Counted from the stretch's first letter, positions 51,600 to 62,690 are shown. The stretch is 64,000 nt of DNA from Prorocentrum cordatum (GCA_963575745.1 CAUYUJ010015952.1:91001-155000); one strand, 5' to 3'. Made by a program: numbers and translations. Notes: generated from the sequence alone by a model not told the origin.

Positions 51600-53640
51600 C
51601 CAACAACAATCAACATTCACAACTACAAATACAATCACAAACTACAACTGCAACTACAACTACAACAGCATCAGCAGCAACAGCACCAGCACCAGCAACA
51701 GCAACAACAACAGTGAACCCCAACATGCCCCAAGAAGCACCCGAGAGACCCCCATCAGGCCCCAAGGAACTGCCCACTCCTCCGCGCTTGCCTCCAGAAA
51801 GTCCACCCCTGTCTCCCGCCTTCCCCCCTCGCCGTCTTGGAACCCCCCGAAAGAAAGGGGCCCCGAGAGGTCTCCGGGTCACCCAGGCCCCAGCAGGCCC
51901 CCAAGAGGTCCTAAAGAGGCCTCCCGAGGCGAGGCGGTTCAAATGCGTCCAACACACATGACATGCATCCGAACACGGACGTAAGCATAAACATTTGTTT
52001 GTTCAAATCGGCGGTTACTCGAATTGTTTATGATTGCTTCTTCATAGCGATATTGTGGCCTGCTTCCTGCAATGCTTATTTTTTGTTAAAGACTGAAAAC
52101 GAAACAACCTATGCAGTTGAACGAAGATGGGTTGTGTAATTCTGGGGATTTCAAGCAGTGTTTTGCACATTTGTTTTGTTCGTGGAAGTGTGTGTGTTTT
52201 TCAATGCAGGCTCGCGTTGCGAGGGCGAACTCACGCATATCGTTGTGAAATCGAAAAGGTGTTCTTGGGGCCCGCGTGGGCCGTCTTGATGCCATCTTGG
52301 GCATCTTGGATCGACCTCTGGGCGACCAGGTGCCCGTTGAACATCCGCTGGGGCGTCTGGTGGCCCCGGAGGGCTCCAAGAGGGCCCCAAGGTGGCACCG
52401 AGAGGGCCCGACATTTAACAAACATTTAACACACGACGCTCTCCCATAAGGGGGCAGGTTCGGTTAAATGTATGTTAAATGTCGGGCCCTGCTGGGGCCT
52501 CTCAAGGCCTTCAGAGGGCTCCCGCAGGGCCCCATGAGGGCCCAGGAGGGCCCCATGAGGGCCGCAAGATGGCTCCAAGAGGGTTCGGAATTTAACACGC
52601 ATTTGACATAGGACACTCTCCAATAAGGAGGCGGATTGTGCTAAATTTGTGTTGAATTTCGGGTCCTCTTAGGGCCTGCGAGGGCTCCCGCAGGGTCCCA
52701 AGAGGGCTTAGGAGGGCCCCAAGTGGGCCCCAGGATGGCCCCAAGAGGGCCCAGAATTTAACACAAGCTTGACACAAGACGGTCTCCAATAAGGAGGCGG
52801 TTTGTGTTAAATTTGTGTGAAATGTCGAGCCCTCTTGGAGGCCTCTCAGGGCCCTCAGAGGGCTCCCGCAGGGCCCCAAGTGGGCCCGGGAGGGCCGCAA
52901 GGGGGCCCCAAGATGGCTCCAAGAGGGCCCGACATGTAACACACATGTAACACAAGACAAGCAATTCGACAAGCCGAGCCGTCAGAGGTTTCTGGGACGG
53001 CACACGCAGCAGCAACAGCGCCAGGCACCAGGGGCAGCCCAGGCAACACCACCAGCATCAACGCCAGCAGCAACATCAACATCTGTAGCAACAGCAACGA
53101 GAGAGGGAGCAACGGAACGATGATTCCAGGATGGACCCAAAAGGGTTTTGATCATATCACAAGATTACCCTTGTCGCCCCAAGATGTACACCCCTGCTAA
53201 ACAATGACCCCAACATGGCCCCAAAGCGACACTGCGGCCCGAAGAGAACACCGAGACGAACCCATTATCTTCCGACTGAACTGAGGCTACCGCGTGTCCC
53301 CGATTTTGTTCCGAGGTGGCCCCGGGACGACCCTTTGAGCCCGAAACGATTTCGAGATTGCCCCAAGATGACCCTTTTCATCCTAGTTGACCCCAAGATT
53401 GTGTCAATACAGCTCCAATGTGACTCTGATGCGTTCATCCCTTCTGCCCTTGCTCTTGGCTTGGGCTTCTAGGACGGATGGGGGTGCTGGCCCTCCCCCC
53501 GTATCGTCTTTCTTCTTCTTCCTTCCCCTCGTCCTCGTCGCCCTCGTCGTCATCGTCGTCGCTATCCGCCTGGCCCACTTGGCCCCATACATAGCAGAAC
53601 ACCGAATCCCTGATACAAGCCGAGCCCAAAGTTTCTATGA
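51600..53640 (-). repeat. Right arm of large inverted repeat
   Basis: Reverse-complement counterpart of 46990-49080 with the same order of landmarks. The best-matched block is 52259-52313. Differences are mostly substitutions, array length changes and one longer GTTGCTGCTGG region near 53010-53090. A frame read on the minus strand through 52855-53112 encodes VPGAVAAACAVPETSDGSAC, close to VPGAVAAVCAVP in the left arm, but other parts of the frame are not kept, so coding is unlikely. Confidence 0.9.
52375..52975 (-). repeat. Tandem array in right arm
   Basis: Four units with ATTTAACACAC..-type words, a CTCTCC(C/A)ATAAGG(A/G)GGC motif near 52440, 52618 and 52785, GGGCTCCCGCAGGG and GGCTCCAAGAGGG words. 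Period about 170-175 bp in the inner units. More regular than the array in the left arm. Confidence 0.88.
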
Positions 53641-55195
53641 TGGTGTCGTGTAACAACGAGCAGCGGGGATTCGATTCGCTCACTATCCGACGGAGCAATG
53701 GCAGCAGGTTTCACGCAACATACCCACGCAACAATTCCCGACCGAATTGTGTGGCAGCAGTATGTGCTTTGCAACAAGAAGTGTGCCAACTTCCGTGTCC
53801 CACTGTCACCGTGGTTCACAGAAGAGAGGCGAGAAGGGTGCTATGTGAAGCGTACGTCCCGCTGCACGTGGGCAAAGGCCCAAGCTCCACTCGCCCCTCC
53901 TCGCTTTGGTTCCTTTCGTCCTCGTCCTCCTCCTTGTCCTGCTTCTCGTCTTCATCCTTGCCCTGCTGTCCGCGGATCACTCGCGATCACACAGGCTGCT
54001 GTTGTGCCCGCAGAGCCTCTCAGTAAAAATACAGGAGTTGTCGCCATCCACTGCACCCGTCAGAAAGGACTGTCGTTTTCGGTGGCTCGCGCGTTAAGGG
54101 GTCTGACTATGGCGGGTACGATTCAGACTGCACGACCAACAAAGAGTACGCTAGACGTTCATAAAGCCAGCTGTTCACCCTCGGACGAAGCAACTGCTGT
54201 TTGCGAGTTGCATCAAGTTGTCCATCAGGTGGTGTCTGGCAAAGAAAGAAAGGTTTTGAGAAGTCTACCAGTGATACCACCACCGCCATTAGCATCGCCA
54301 ACACCAGGTACTACAGTTGTCGTTTTGATTCGGGGGGGGAGATCGCAAGAATACGGAGAGCTCGAAACCTCGAAACTGACTTTGGTTCGTGTCGGCGTGA
54401 CGGCGAGGCGAAGCTGCGCGAATGCGAGAGAGATTCTGGCATAGTTTCTCTGCCCCCACTTGCGAACCCTACCTCTGCGGTCCAATCGACGCTGGGATAT
54501 CGGACAACCTTGTAGGGGAATACTTGGCTGCAGACATTGTTTCAATGCTGACCCCCCGCAGGTGTTTCATAGAGCTTGCCTGCAGGAGTAGGGCTCACAT
54601 GCGGCTGTCTGTAGCCAAGGGCATCTCGCGCAAGTTTGCTTCAACCACCCGCGTGCCCGGACCGTTGCTTCGGAGTTGCCCCGCGGATGCCACCACATAA
54701 TTTGACCGGTTATGGATGAATGGCGGTTGGCGCGTAGCGATTGGATACATGGATCAGGGGTTGTGGGGTGAGATCGAAGTGGAACGGAGTCTCCGCCTGG
54801 AATCGAGTTAGCCAGGTTTCATTGGCGCTTGAATTGTAACTCTTCCAGGCCCCTCGTTCCTCACTCCTCCTTCCCACGTTTCGCCCTGTCCTCGGCGCCC
54901 CCGCGTCCCCCTGCAGCGCCCTCGCGGCGCTTTGCTGCAGGCCGTATGTCCGTATGTCCGTAATCGAGTCAGAACAGGTAGAAGAGCTCCAATAGTTTAA
55001 GGAATTCTTTACGCTTCGCGTATCCCCACCAGCCCATCTCACAACAGCAACTCTTGCGAAGCAGGCCGACAGTCGTGTTTTTCAGGCGTGTGTCCGCTTG
55101 CCCCCGCATATCTCCCCTGTTCCTCCTTCCTCCCGCCTCCTTGTACATCCTCCTTGTGGGGGGGAGCGGGAGAAGGACGAGGCGGAGGAGGAGGG
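53641..55195. other. Unassigned segment with weak coding signal
   Basis: A + frame from 53698 runs 248 codons. MAAGFTQHTHATIPDRIVWQ, YVLCNKKCANFRVPLSPWFT and VHKASCSPSDEATAVCELHQ have ordinary composition, but a CT-rich stretch (53905-53970) crosses the frame and no domain is recognised. A second + frame at 54201-54515 overlaps. No call is made. Confidence 0.3.
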
Positions 55196-55199
55196 AGAG

Positions 55200-55612
55200 A
55201 AAGCGCTCCTCGTGGTTTGAGTCGTTTGGGGTTTCTCGTCCTGGTGTGAGTCGTTCGGGCCCTTCTTCCTGGTGTGAGTCGTTCGGGCTCTTCGTGGTGT
55301 GAGTCGTTCGGGCTCTTCGTCCTGGTGTGAGTCGTTCGGGCTTCTCGTGGTGTGAGTTGTTCGGGCCCCTCATCCTGGTGTGAGTCGTTCGGGCCCCTCC
55401 TCCTGGTGTGACTCGTTCGGGCTCCTCGTGGTGTGAGTCGTTCGGGGCCCGCGTCGTGGTGTGAGTCGTTCGGGCTCCTCGTGGTGTGAGTCGTTCGGGC
55501 GCCTCGTCCTGGTGTGAGTCGTTCGGGCCCCTCCTTGTGGTGTGAGTCGTTCGGGCTCTTCGTGGTGTGAGTCGTTCGGGCCCCTCGTCCTGGTGTGAGT
55601 CGTTCGGGCTCC
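55200..55612 (+). repeat. GTGTGAGTCGTTCGGGC minisatellite
   Basis: About 16 units of GGTGTGAGTCGTTCGGGC separated by variable 7-12 bp linkers (CCCTCCTCCT, TCTTCGT, TCCTCGT). The minus strand is open across the whole array (Asn-Asp-Ser-His-like repeats), an artefact of the period. Confidence 0.93.
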
Positions 55613-55852
55613 TCGTGGGGCCTCTTGGGGGCCTCTTGGAGGCTCTTGGGGCCTCTTGGGGGCCTCTTGGGGGCCTCTTGGGGGCCTCTTGGGGGCCTCT
55701 TGGGGCCTCTTGGGGGCCTCTTGGGGGCCTCTTGGGGGCCTCTTGGGGGCCTCTTGGGGGCCTCTTGGGGGCCTCTTGGGGGCCTCTTGGAGGCCTCTTG
55801 GGAGCCTCCTGGGGGCCTCTTGGGGCCAGCTTGGGGCCTCTTGCGACCTCCT
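55613..55852 (+). repeat. GGGGGCCTCTTGG minisatellite
   Basis: About 19 nearly identical 12-13 bp units, directly joined to the previous array. Same unit as 21150-21345 but more homogeneous, so probably a more recent expansion. Confidence 0.95.
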
Positions 55853-55863
55853 CAGAAGCGCAA

Positions 55864-56014
55864 ATGAGCGCTGCCCCCTGAGAAGGACAAAATGAGCCCA
55901 AAACCTTCGTAAAATCAATGATTTTGCTATGAAGGAAGAGGAGCGCTGCCCCCTCAGAAGGCCAAAATGGGGCCGAAACCGTAGTAAAATCAATGATTTT
56001 GGTTTCAAAGAAGA
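55864..56014 (+). repeat. Tandem pair of a 75-bp unit
   Basis: GAGCGCTGCCCCCTGAGAAG at 55866 and GAGCGCTGCCCCCTCAGAAG at 55942 each continue with CAAAATG.G.CC.AAACC, GTAAAATCAATGATTTTG and an AAGAAGAGGAG-like end. AAAATCAATGATTTT is itself palindromic. Confidence 0.88.
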
Positions 56015-56029
56015 GGAGAGCATTTTTTC

Positions 56030-56280
56030 TGCCCCCCCCCGTCGGGGCCAGAATCCTCGTGAGGGGTGTCGTTTTTTAGCCCTCCCAGGAGTCGAAATTG
56101 ACCCCCCTGACGACCCGCGGCCCCCCCTCTCCAGGCCCAGGGGGAGGGGGTAGGGGGAGGGGTAAACCCCTCCCCGAAGGGGAAGAAGGGGGGTTGAGGA
56201 CAGAGAGAGCTCGCTAAACCACTCACGCCCAAAGGGCTGGTGGGATTACCGGCTTGGAGTAGATATATTGGTTAGGACGG
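56030..56280. other. G/C-run segment similar to 21360-21490
   Basis: AATCCTCGTGAGGGGTGTCG with a following T run and CCC-rich part resembles GATCCTTGTGAGGGGTGTCA at 21379, which also sits just right of a GGCCTCTTGG minisatellite. A G-rich stem (GGGGAGGGGTAAACCCCTCCCC) forms a hairpin at 56154-56175. Confidence 0.5.
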
Positions 56281-56287
56281 TGAAGAG

Positions 56288-56461
56288 GCTACAGTCAAGA
56301 CGCTGAAAGAAGGAACAGTTTGGGTTCGGAAGAGGCTCGATGTTCCTTAGGTTCCTCCAGTGCTGTTCCTCTCGCCCTCCTGGGGCACGGAGGCGCTTAC
56401 AGGGCCAAGAAGGGGCTTCGTTCCTTATTTAGCGTTCCTTCTTTCAGCGGCCCGACTGTAG
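56288..56461. mobile_element. TACAGTC-GGAAC element, copy 2
   Basis: Terminal inverted repeats of 28 bp: left CTACAGTCAAGACGCTGAAA then GAAGGAAC (56289-56316); the right end on the other strand is CTACAGTCGGGCCGCTGAAA then GAAGGAAC (56434-56461), with 24 or more matches. AAGAG at 56283-56287 and 56462-56466 is a possible 5-bp target duplication. Internal TTCCT words recall the copy at 40528-40700. No coding capacity. Confidence 0.8.
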
Positions 56462-56469
56462 AAGAGTTG

Positions 56470-57240
56470 GATTATCTCGAAGGGTTGGAAAAGAGCTCCA
56501 CGGTGTAGCGGAGCTTGCAGAGTTATCATCTATATTGTACAGCGGCGCAGTGTTGCATCACCTTGGGCTGGTCTTCACACGCATGCTTTTGTTTCATTCC
56601 CCCTTCCCTCAATTTCCCATCGGTGGCAAGGGGGAATGAGCTGTGGGATTCTCTTGGGCGATCGACACTGCGTTGCACCACCGAATTGTTCCGGCGACCC
56701 TTGACTGTAGCCAATATTAAGTGGGGGGCAGGGGGGAACGAACAACAGATACACATAGCAAACGCGACGCCCAATGTTGCAATCACCGTGTGATGCAACA
56801 TTTGACCATGTACCGTGTAACACATACACATGTTGCCAATCCGATTCGGAGCTAATCGCGAACCGAAAACCGCATCCGCCAACCTGCTTGCTTATCACCC
56901 AAAGGGCGGTCTAGTAGGTAGTATTATCGCTGTGACCTACTCCTGCTCCCACACCCGCCACTACTAGACCACCGCTGTTGCTGAAAGCCGTGGGAAGACG
57001 ACCAAAAAACTGAATAAGCGCACGCAGCGACGGCCACTGTACAGCTAGCAGTAACGGAAAGGACCGCAGTTCCAGACATATTACGCAAAAGAGTGCAGCG
57101 ACAAATTTGTATGATATTCGGTGAAATTTACGTCAACCTGACCCCCTGCGCGCGAGGAAGTGAGGCCAACAATGGCGCTTCCTGCACCGTTTCCGGCGAA
57201 TCAGGCGGCCCCGCTGGAAGATTCCCAAATTGGCGCTCTC
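56470..57240. other. Unassigned segment of moderate GC
   Basis: Both strands are open at 56515-56898 without recognisable domains. TGTTGCAATCACCGTGTGATGCAACATTTG-like sequence at 56774-56803 forms an imperfect hairpin (TGTTGCA/TGCAACA). No gene called. Confidence 0.35.
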
Positions 57241-57255
57241 CTTCGGGGCATCCTG

Positions 57256-57295
57256 ACGAAATCGGCCCCTGGGGATCCCTGGGGGCCGATTTCGT
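57256..57295. other. 40-bp palindrome
   Basis: ACGAAATCGGCCCC at 57256-57269 is exactly complementary to 57282-57295. The 12-base centre contains GGGATCCC, itself palindromic, so the cruciform is nearly continuous. Confidence 0.85.
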
Positions 57296-58340
57296 GAGGT
57301 ACCAGAACCAGGGGAAGAGAGGGAGAAGGGGAGCAGGAGGAAGCGGCCCTCCTGCAAAGAGTGCCACTGGGGAGCAAGACTGCAAGCATCAGGCTTCGGC
57401 GCGCCAGAAGTGTTGACGCCGGCACGTGTGGCAGAAATCGGTCGTTGCATGGTGGTGCGTCCCCGTTCGCTCGACTGGGTTCAACAACGAGCCACGGATT
57501 CCCCAAAATAGCCTTGGGGAGGGGAAAGGGGGGAATGGGAGTGGGAGAAAGTGGAGGACGGCGGGAGGAGGGAGGAGGGAAGTTGGGCGGGAGACCGGAA
57601 CCAGAACCAGCACAAAGCACATTACATGTTTCGGCGTTGTGCTTCGCGTGGGTACCTGGAGCCTCCTGGCCGCCGGCACCGCGCGAGCCAGTGGTTGCGT
57701 CGGCCTTGTTTCCGAAGTGCCCCCCATCAGGTGAACGCAACCGTAGTTGCGATAGTCTGCTTCGGGTGTCGGCGCCAGGTCGTCAGTGACAGAATAGTAA
57801 CTGGAGCTCGGTGGTGGTGTATGGACATATTCTGCGTAGGGGAGGGGCGAAGAGAACCTCCTGACAACGTTTCCGACCAATCCGACGAATCTGGCGGCCC
57901 TGGTGAATCCCGCAAGTCGGGCGCACGCTCAGTCTTCTGTATGCAGAAACTCCCGACCAACCGCAGGGCGTCCAGCTAGTACGCAGCATGACGATGGAGG
58001 TCAGAAGGGGGAGGGGCAAGGGACAGGGAGCCAGGAGCGGTGAGAGGAGGGGGGACAGGGGAGGAGTGAGATGGACGAGTGGCAGCGGAGAGTCGAGGCG
58101 AAGGGTCGGGCTGGGGTTGGGGAGGGGAGGGGAGGGTGAGGGGAGGGGAGGGGGACGGGGAGGGAGGGGGGACGGGGAGGCGATGAGAAGGGCGGTCGGG
58201 TAAGCAGTGGCAGCAGAAGGCAGCCAGGGCCTTGATGCTTCCGCCCGCCAGGGCCAGGGCAATTACGCCAGGAGCGGCAGCCGAAAGGACTACTCCAGTG
58301 GCCCCGGGCCTGCCTACCAGGCTGCGGATGAGGAAGAGGG
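57296..58340. other. Unassigned, purine-rich on + to the right
   Basis: A 55-bp stretch at about 57183-57237 (GTTTCCGGCGAATCAGGCGG) resembles 57866-57922 (GTTTCCGACCAATCCGACGA and on), suggesting an old duplication. GGGGAGGGGAGG-type repeats fill 58000-58190. No gene. Confidence 0.4.
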
Positions 58341-58391
58341 GGGTGCATTGGGGGGGGGGGGGGGAGCTGGGGGAGAGGTGAGAGGAGTAAT

Positions 58392-58939
58392 TATGAGGAG
58401 GAAGTGGAGGAGAGGAGGAGGAGGAGGAGGAGGAGGAGAGGAGGAGGAGGAGAGGAGGAGGAGGGAGGAGGGAAGGAGGAGAGAGGAGGAGGAGGAGAGA
58501 GAGGAGGAGGAGGAGGAGAAGCAAGAGGAGGAGCAGCAGGAGGAGGGAGGGAGGAGAGGAGGAGGAGGAGGAGGAGGAGGAGAGGAGGGTGAGGAGGGTG
58601 AGGGAGGAGGAGAGGAGGGAGGAGGAGGAGGAGGAGGAGGAGGAAGGAGGAGAGGAGGAGGAGGAGGAGGAGGAGGAGGAGGAGGAGGAGGAGGAGGAGG
58701 AGGAGGAGGAGGAGGAGGAGGAGGAGGAGGAGGAGAGGAGGAGGAGGAGGAGGAGGAGGAGGAGGAGAGGAGGAGAGGAGGAGGAGGAGAGGAGGAGGAG
58801 GAGGGAGGAGGAGGAGGAGGAGGAGGAGGAGGAGGAGGAGAGGAGGAGGAGGAGGAGGAGGAGGAGGAGGGAGGAGGAGGAGGAGGAGGAGGAGGAGGAG
58901 GAGGAGGAGGAGGAGGAGGAGGAGGAGGAGGAGGAGGAT
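58392..58939. repeat. Long (GGA)n polypurine array
   Basis: About 550 bp of GGA/GAG with sparse interruptions (AGGAGGGA, GCAAGAGG, GCAGCAGG), preceded by a G run at 58349-58362. Near-mirror symmetry makes triplex (H-DNA) possible. Reverse-strand frames are poly-Pro, poly-Ser or poly-Leu artefacts. Confidence 0.96.
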
Positions 58940-59034
58940 AGAATTCATCAGAGCTGTAGTGTATTCTCTCCCATGCACTGGGGTGGTCGTGCATGTGAGG
59001 CACATCGTTTGCATCTGGCAGGCTCTGGCTCTCG

Positions 59035-59342
59035 CTCGAGACATTCGCAAGGCGCGCGAGGAGGTCGGGCCCCACCGCGCCTCCAGGGACCATTTCTGGG
59101 GCGCGCGCTGGGGCGCGCTGGGCGTGTCCCAGCAGGACTCGCTCAAGACATCCTCGCAAAGTCGAGCCCCGGCGCGCGAGGAGGTCCGGCCCCACCGCGC
59201 CTCCAGGGACTATTTCTGGGGCTCGCGCCGGCGGGCACCGGGCGTGTCCAACCAGGGCTTTCGTTCGAGACATCCTTGCAAAGTCGACCCCGGGCGCGCG
59301 AGGAGGTCAGGCCCCACCGCGCCTCCAGGGACTATTTCAGGT
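59035..59342 (+). repeat. 120-121 bp tandem repeat
   Basis: Two and a half units. Markers GCGCGCGAGGAGGTC at 59053, 59173 and about 59294, CCCACCGCGCCTCCAGGGAC, GGGCGTGTCC, and CAAAGTCGA. The first spacing is exactly 40 codons, so + encodes a repeated REEVxPHRASRDxFWG block across the first two units; the third unit is shifted by one base. Confidence 0.88.
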
Positions 59343-59500
59343 GCGCGCGCCAGGGCGCCTCGCCCTCCTGATCCTCATGTTCATTCGCCTCTCGATCACC
59401 CTCCTCTCGCCCAGAAGCACACGCCCCTGCTTCTATATATATATATATATATATGCAGAAACTCCCGATCAATCGCAGGGCGGCCGGCTATTAAACCATA
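59343..59500. other. Spacer with (TA)n tract
   Basis: Pure TA run at 59437-59453. Otherwise unassigned. Confidence 0.6.
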
Positions 59501-59504
59501 TTGC

Positions 59505-60230
59505 AATAAACCTTCCCTCCAGTTCCATCTTCCTCCCCTCTTCATAGGCTACAGAGATTCATTGTCATTGAGGGGAGTACCCCATCGGAAGACAACCACT
59601 CGACAATCTTGAGCTGTGCCTGAACGCGCTTCCTTTCCTGGGACGTCAACGCCACGAAGCACCGTTAATTATTGTTGCGTCTGAACGATCCAGAATCGCA
59701 CCAGAACGCCATTCCTGGGAATGCAGCACCGTGAATCAACGTAACTATTGCGCCCTGACCGTCCGACATCGTGCCATGACACCAGTTCAGGCACGTTCGC
59801 TATGATAATCTTTGAAACGGCTGAAAGCTCGGAAAACAAATTGGCGTGGCGCTAGGGCAAGAGCCACATTTTGAAAAGGAGCCGCCCTCCATCCGTAAAG
59901 CCCATGCGCCATTTTGAAAACCAGCCGCCCTCCATCCGTGAAGCTATCGCATATTTGAACATTGTGCGCGGCGCTACGGCGAGAGCCACATTTTGGAAAC
60001 GACCCGCCCTCCATCTTTCAAGTTTTTGCACATGTTCCAAACATGTGCGCGGCGCTACGGCGAAAGCCACATTTCGGAAACGACCCGCCATCCATCCCTG
60101 AAGTTCTTGCATTTTGTAAGACGGATGTGCGCGGCGCTCAGGTGAGAGCCACATTTTGGAAGCGGCCCGCCTGCCATCCGTGAAGTGGTTGCAGTTATAG
60201 CTTCAGGATCATAAGTGGTGGCTTCGGGGT
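59505..60230 (-). repeat. Composite head-VNTR-tail repeat, copy 4 (reverse)
   Basis: Read on the minus strand: head end near 60205 (GATCCTGAAGCTATAACTGC), four to five VNTR units of 65-85 bp between 60190 and 59825 (GATGGAGGGCGG, AATGTGGCTCT, GCGCCGCGCACA words), then the tail to about 59505 (GTGGTTGTCTTCCGATGGGG, AGGTTTATTGCAATATGG). It has no adjacent (TCC)n but lies beside a (TA)n tract. Confidence 0.8.
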
Positions 60231-60329
60231 GCGACAGGGAGGAGTTATTTATAAGGAGAAGGAGTTCGACTGATCGAGATGGAGGATGTGGAGGCGGATG
60301 TGGAGTGCCCACTGCGTGAGAAGTACGGG

Positions 60330-60450
60330 GGATAGGACGATGAGGAGGAGGAGGATTGTTATGGTGATGTTGATGGTGCTGGTGATGGTGATGATGATGA
60401 TGACGATGACGATGAGGATGATGGTGGTGGTGGTGGTGACGATGCTGTTC
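60330..60450. repeat. GAT/GGT microsatellite
   Basis: GAT and GGT units with a GAGGAG start. Confidence 0.88.
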
Positions 60451-60475
60451 GACGATCGAGGGGAACAAAGATACA

Positions 60476-61147
60476 TTGCCCAGTGGAGTTGTACGGCCGA
60501 GCTTTCCATCCACCAGTCAAGATTCGAAGCAGTTGCAGTTTGCCTTGTTGCCAGCTGTTGTGCCCAGATGTGGGCCATCATTTTGCAGAGATAGTATGAA
60601 TGCGGTGGGGCTGCACCATATGTGTCTAGGCGAGCAGTTGCCATGCAAGCAACGTTTTGGGGGATTAAGGAGAGGTGCCTTATTGCATATGCGTAATAAG
60701 GAGTGTGCCCCAGCTGCTCGCACGCCAGCCCATAGGAAGTGGGATGCAATCGATGCGCTGCGAACTCCAGAAAGATGGATAGGCCAGGCGAACTGGCGGG
60801 CGGACATCGAGGTGAAGGGAGCTCTCGAACTTCATCCCAATGCCTCGGAAGAGTTCTGTCGGCAGCTGAAGAGTTCCATTGGGAACATTGAAGCGGTGGC
60901 GCGTCTCGTGGCGGCGACTTTACTGTGTTTACCGAGGGTGCCGCATCAGCGCCCACCGAAGCGCGAGCGACCGCGTAAGGTAGTGGCTGAAACGATAGGC
61001 TGGCGCGTCTGGATCCCGTTGGCTGTGGTGCCACAGATATGTCAGTTTGTTGTTGGGTTCGGAAAAAAAGAGAGAGGGATCCGCCCAGGACGGACGTCAG
61101 GTGGGCTGAAGAGGTCTCCCCAAACGTTTGAGCACTCTGCTGGCTGA
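60476..61147 (+). CDS. Candidate coding region, strand uncertain
   Basis: A + frame of 223 codons holds ordinary-looking sequence in its second half: RKWDAIDALRTPERWIGQAN, WRADIEVKGALELHPNASEE, FCRQLKSSIGNIEAVARLVA and ATLLCLPRVP. The minus strand is open for 305 codons over the same span (60249-61166), with YAYAIRHLSLIPQNVACMAT and similar. Neither has a recognised domain. GC here is lower than average, so an open frame is slightly more meaningful, but both strands being open weakens the call. Confidence 0.3.
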   Translation: MPSGVVRPSFPSTSQDSKQLQFALLPAVVPRCGPSFCRDSMNAVGLHHMCLGEQLPCKQRFGGLRRGALLHMRNKECAPAARTPAHRKWDAIDALRTPERWIGQANWRADIEVKGALELHPNASEEFCRQLKSSIGNIEAVARLVAATLLCLPRVPHQRPPKRERPRKVVAETIGWRVWIPLAVVPQICQFVVGFGKKERGIRPGRTSGGLKRSPQTFEHSAG

Positions 61148-61149
61148 TG

Positions 61150-62118
61150 CCCCATGAACCGGGCACAAGCTAGCGAATACCCAGGTTGGCGATGATGATT
61201 TGCCATTTGTTATGCATGGGGTGTGGCAGCTGCACACAAGAGAACATCCGTAAGTTAGTTCGCAATGCAGACCTGACGTGCACAGTGGAGGCGCTAATGC
61301 CCTGACCAGGCTAAAGCGGGAATGGCACCTCACTCGTGACGTGCATGTCCCTTGTGCGGCGTAAACAAGCGTTCGCTTCAGGCCGCGAGGTTGGTGCGTA
61401 TGCAGAGCTTCGATGCAGCAGCACATGTCTGCGCGAGCGACCCCTCTGGAGCGTCTTGCTGCTATCCGAGTTCGGATCGCCGAGAAGAGAAGGCAACGAG
61501 TCTAAAGGGGGGTTGTTCTGTTTTTGTTACTGGTTCGGCCGAAGGTGCCCCCCCCACCCCAAACGAAGAACGGTTCCGCTTGGGGGCTTCATCGGTGATC
61601 GTAGACGCCTCTTGGGCATGTGGAAGTGCTTCGCACATCACGTGGAAGAAGGAAACTCGAGGAAGGTGTGGAGAGCTTGCAAGGGGTGGAGGGGGGGGGC
61701 AGGGTGGCACGGTCGCGCGGTCGCACGGTCGGAGCTGTCCCCTGGGAGATCACGCCGGCGGGTGTACGGCACGACGACTGTTCGGCCTTCCATTTGGAGC
61801 AGCAGCGGTGCACGATGAGAGCAGCAGCAGCCGCAGGGCCGGAAGAGGGAGCAGACCGGCTACTCCAGGAAGGAGTTGACCGGCAGTATTCCACCGCGTT
61901 TGCCTAAGTTCATCAAGGGCAACGTTAGGGGTGATAGGCTCAGAGGGGACGCATCGACCCCCTGTCTCGCACTCCCATCGCCGAGATGGGTCCGATTGCC
62001 CATGCACTCCGCCAGGTAGCATGCGGATTCGCCATCGGGGACATATCGCCGATCTCTCGTTAATGTATCGCCGATCCCCCCCCTGAGCTGGTCCCGCCCT
62101 GCCGTTCTCCCTCGGCTC
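61150..62118. other. Unassigned segment
   Basis: Frames on both strands up to 175 codons, none with motif. Confidence 0.35.
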
Positions 62119-62123
62119 AATCT

Positions 62124-62285
62124 TAGGAGGGGAAGAAACCCACAGACACAATGAATCGTCTACTCCCAGGAGAATATGGGAAAATATGGGAAGTGGGGGG
62201 GAAGACGACAACCCAGAAAATATGGGACAATACGGGGAATCCTGGGATTTGTGTGTATTTGTTTGTGAGTCCCAGGGCCCCTTCA
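62124..62285 (+). mobile_element. ATATGGGA element, copy 2
   Basis: Counterpart of 15824-15983 in the same orientation: starts TTAGGAGGGG, holds GAATATGGGAAAATATGGGA, and ends TCCCAGGGCCCCTTCA. Flanked by the 5-bp direct repeat CAATC at 62119-62123 and 62286-62290. Two copies, each with its own 5-bp duplication, define the ends of the family. Confidence 0.85.
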
Positions 62286-62427
62286 CAATCAAGGGGGAAT
62301 CTGATAGCACCTGGTGGTGATGACTAGTCGTTCGTTTCGTCCAAGGCGGCCCGCCAGCACGGGCCACTGCACGCCAAGCTGACGGCGCTTGTGCCGCCGA
62401 GTCTTCCGAGAACCATTTGCATTACGA

Positions 62428-62555
62428 TCAAGGCGCGCCTGTCCCTCTAAAGGAGGAATATCCAAAGATAGTAAAAAAATAGTCGGGGGACGTTTTTTTG
62501 AGTATTTCCGAGCATTTTGGGGTACAAAGGTTTGGGGTCTTTTTTATGTTTCGCC
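62428..62555 (+). mobile_element. TTARGTCGGGC element, left-end fragment
   Basis: GCCTGTCCCTCTAAAGGAGG, AATATCCAAAGATAGTAAAA and a GGGGACG word match the left half of copy 3 at 10732. The right terminus is missing, so the copy is truncated or its right half has diverged. Confidence 0.65.
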
Positions 62556-62609
62556 CCCCGAGCTAGCATTACCCGACCGAGGTTCGTTGGCGCGCCGAGG
62601 GGGGACGCG

Positions 62610-62690
<81 letters not shown>
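62610..62690. repeat. (TA)n then (GA)n microsatellite
   Basis: TA run at 62611-62628 followed by a pure GA run to 62687. It lies between two partial copies of the TTARGTCGGGC element. Confidence 0.96.

Noticed and set aside
54969-55901. 310-codon minus-strand frame with Pro/Arg/Gln and Asn-Asp-Ser-His repeats
   Set aside because: It follows two minisatellites of 12-27 bp exactly and ends with them, and frames on + are open as well.
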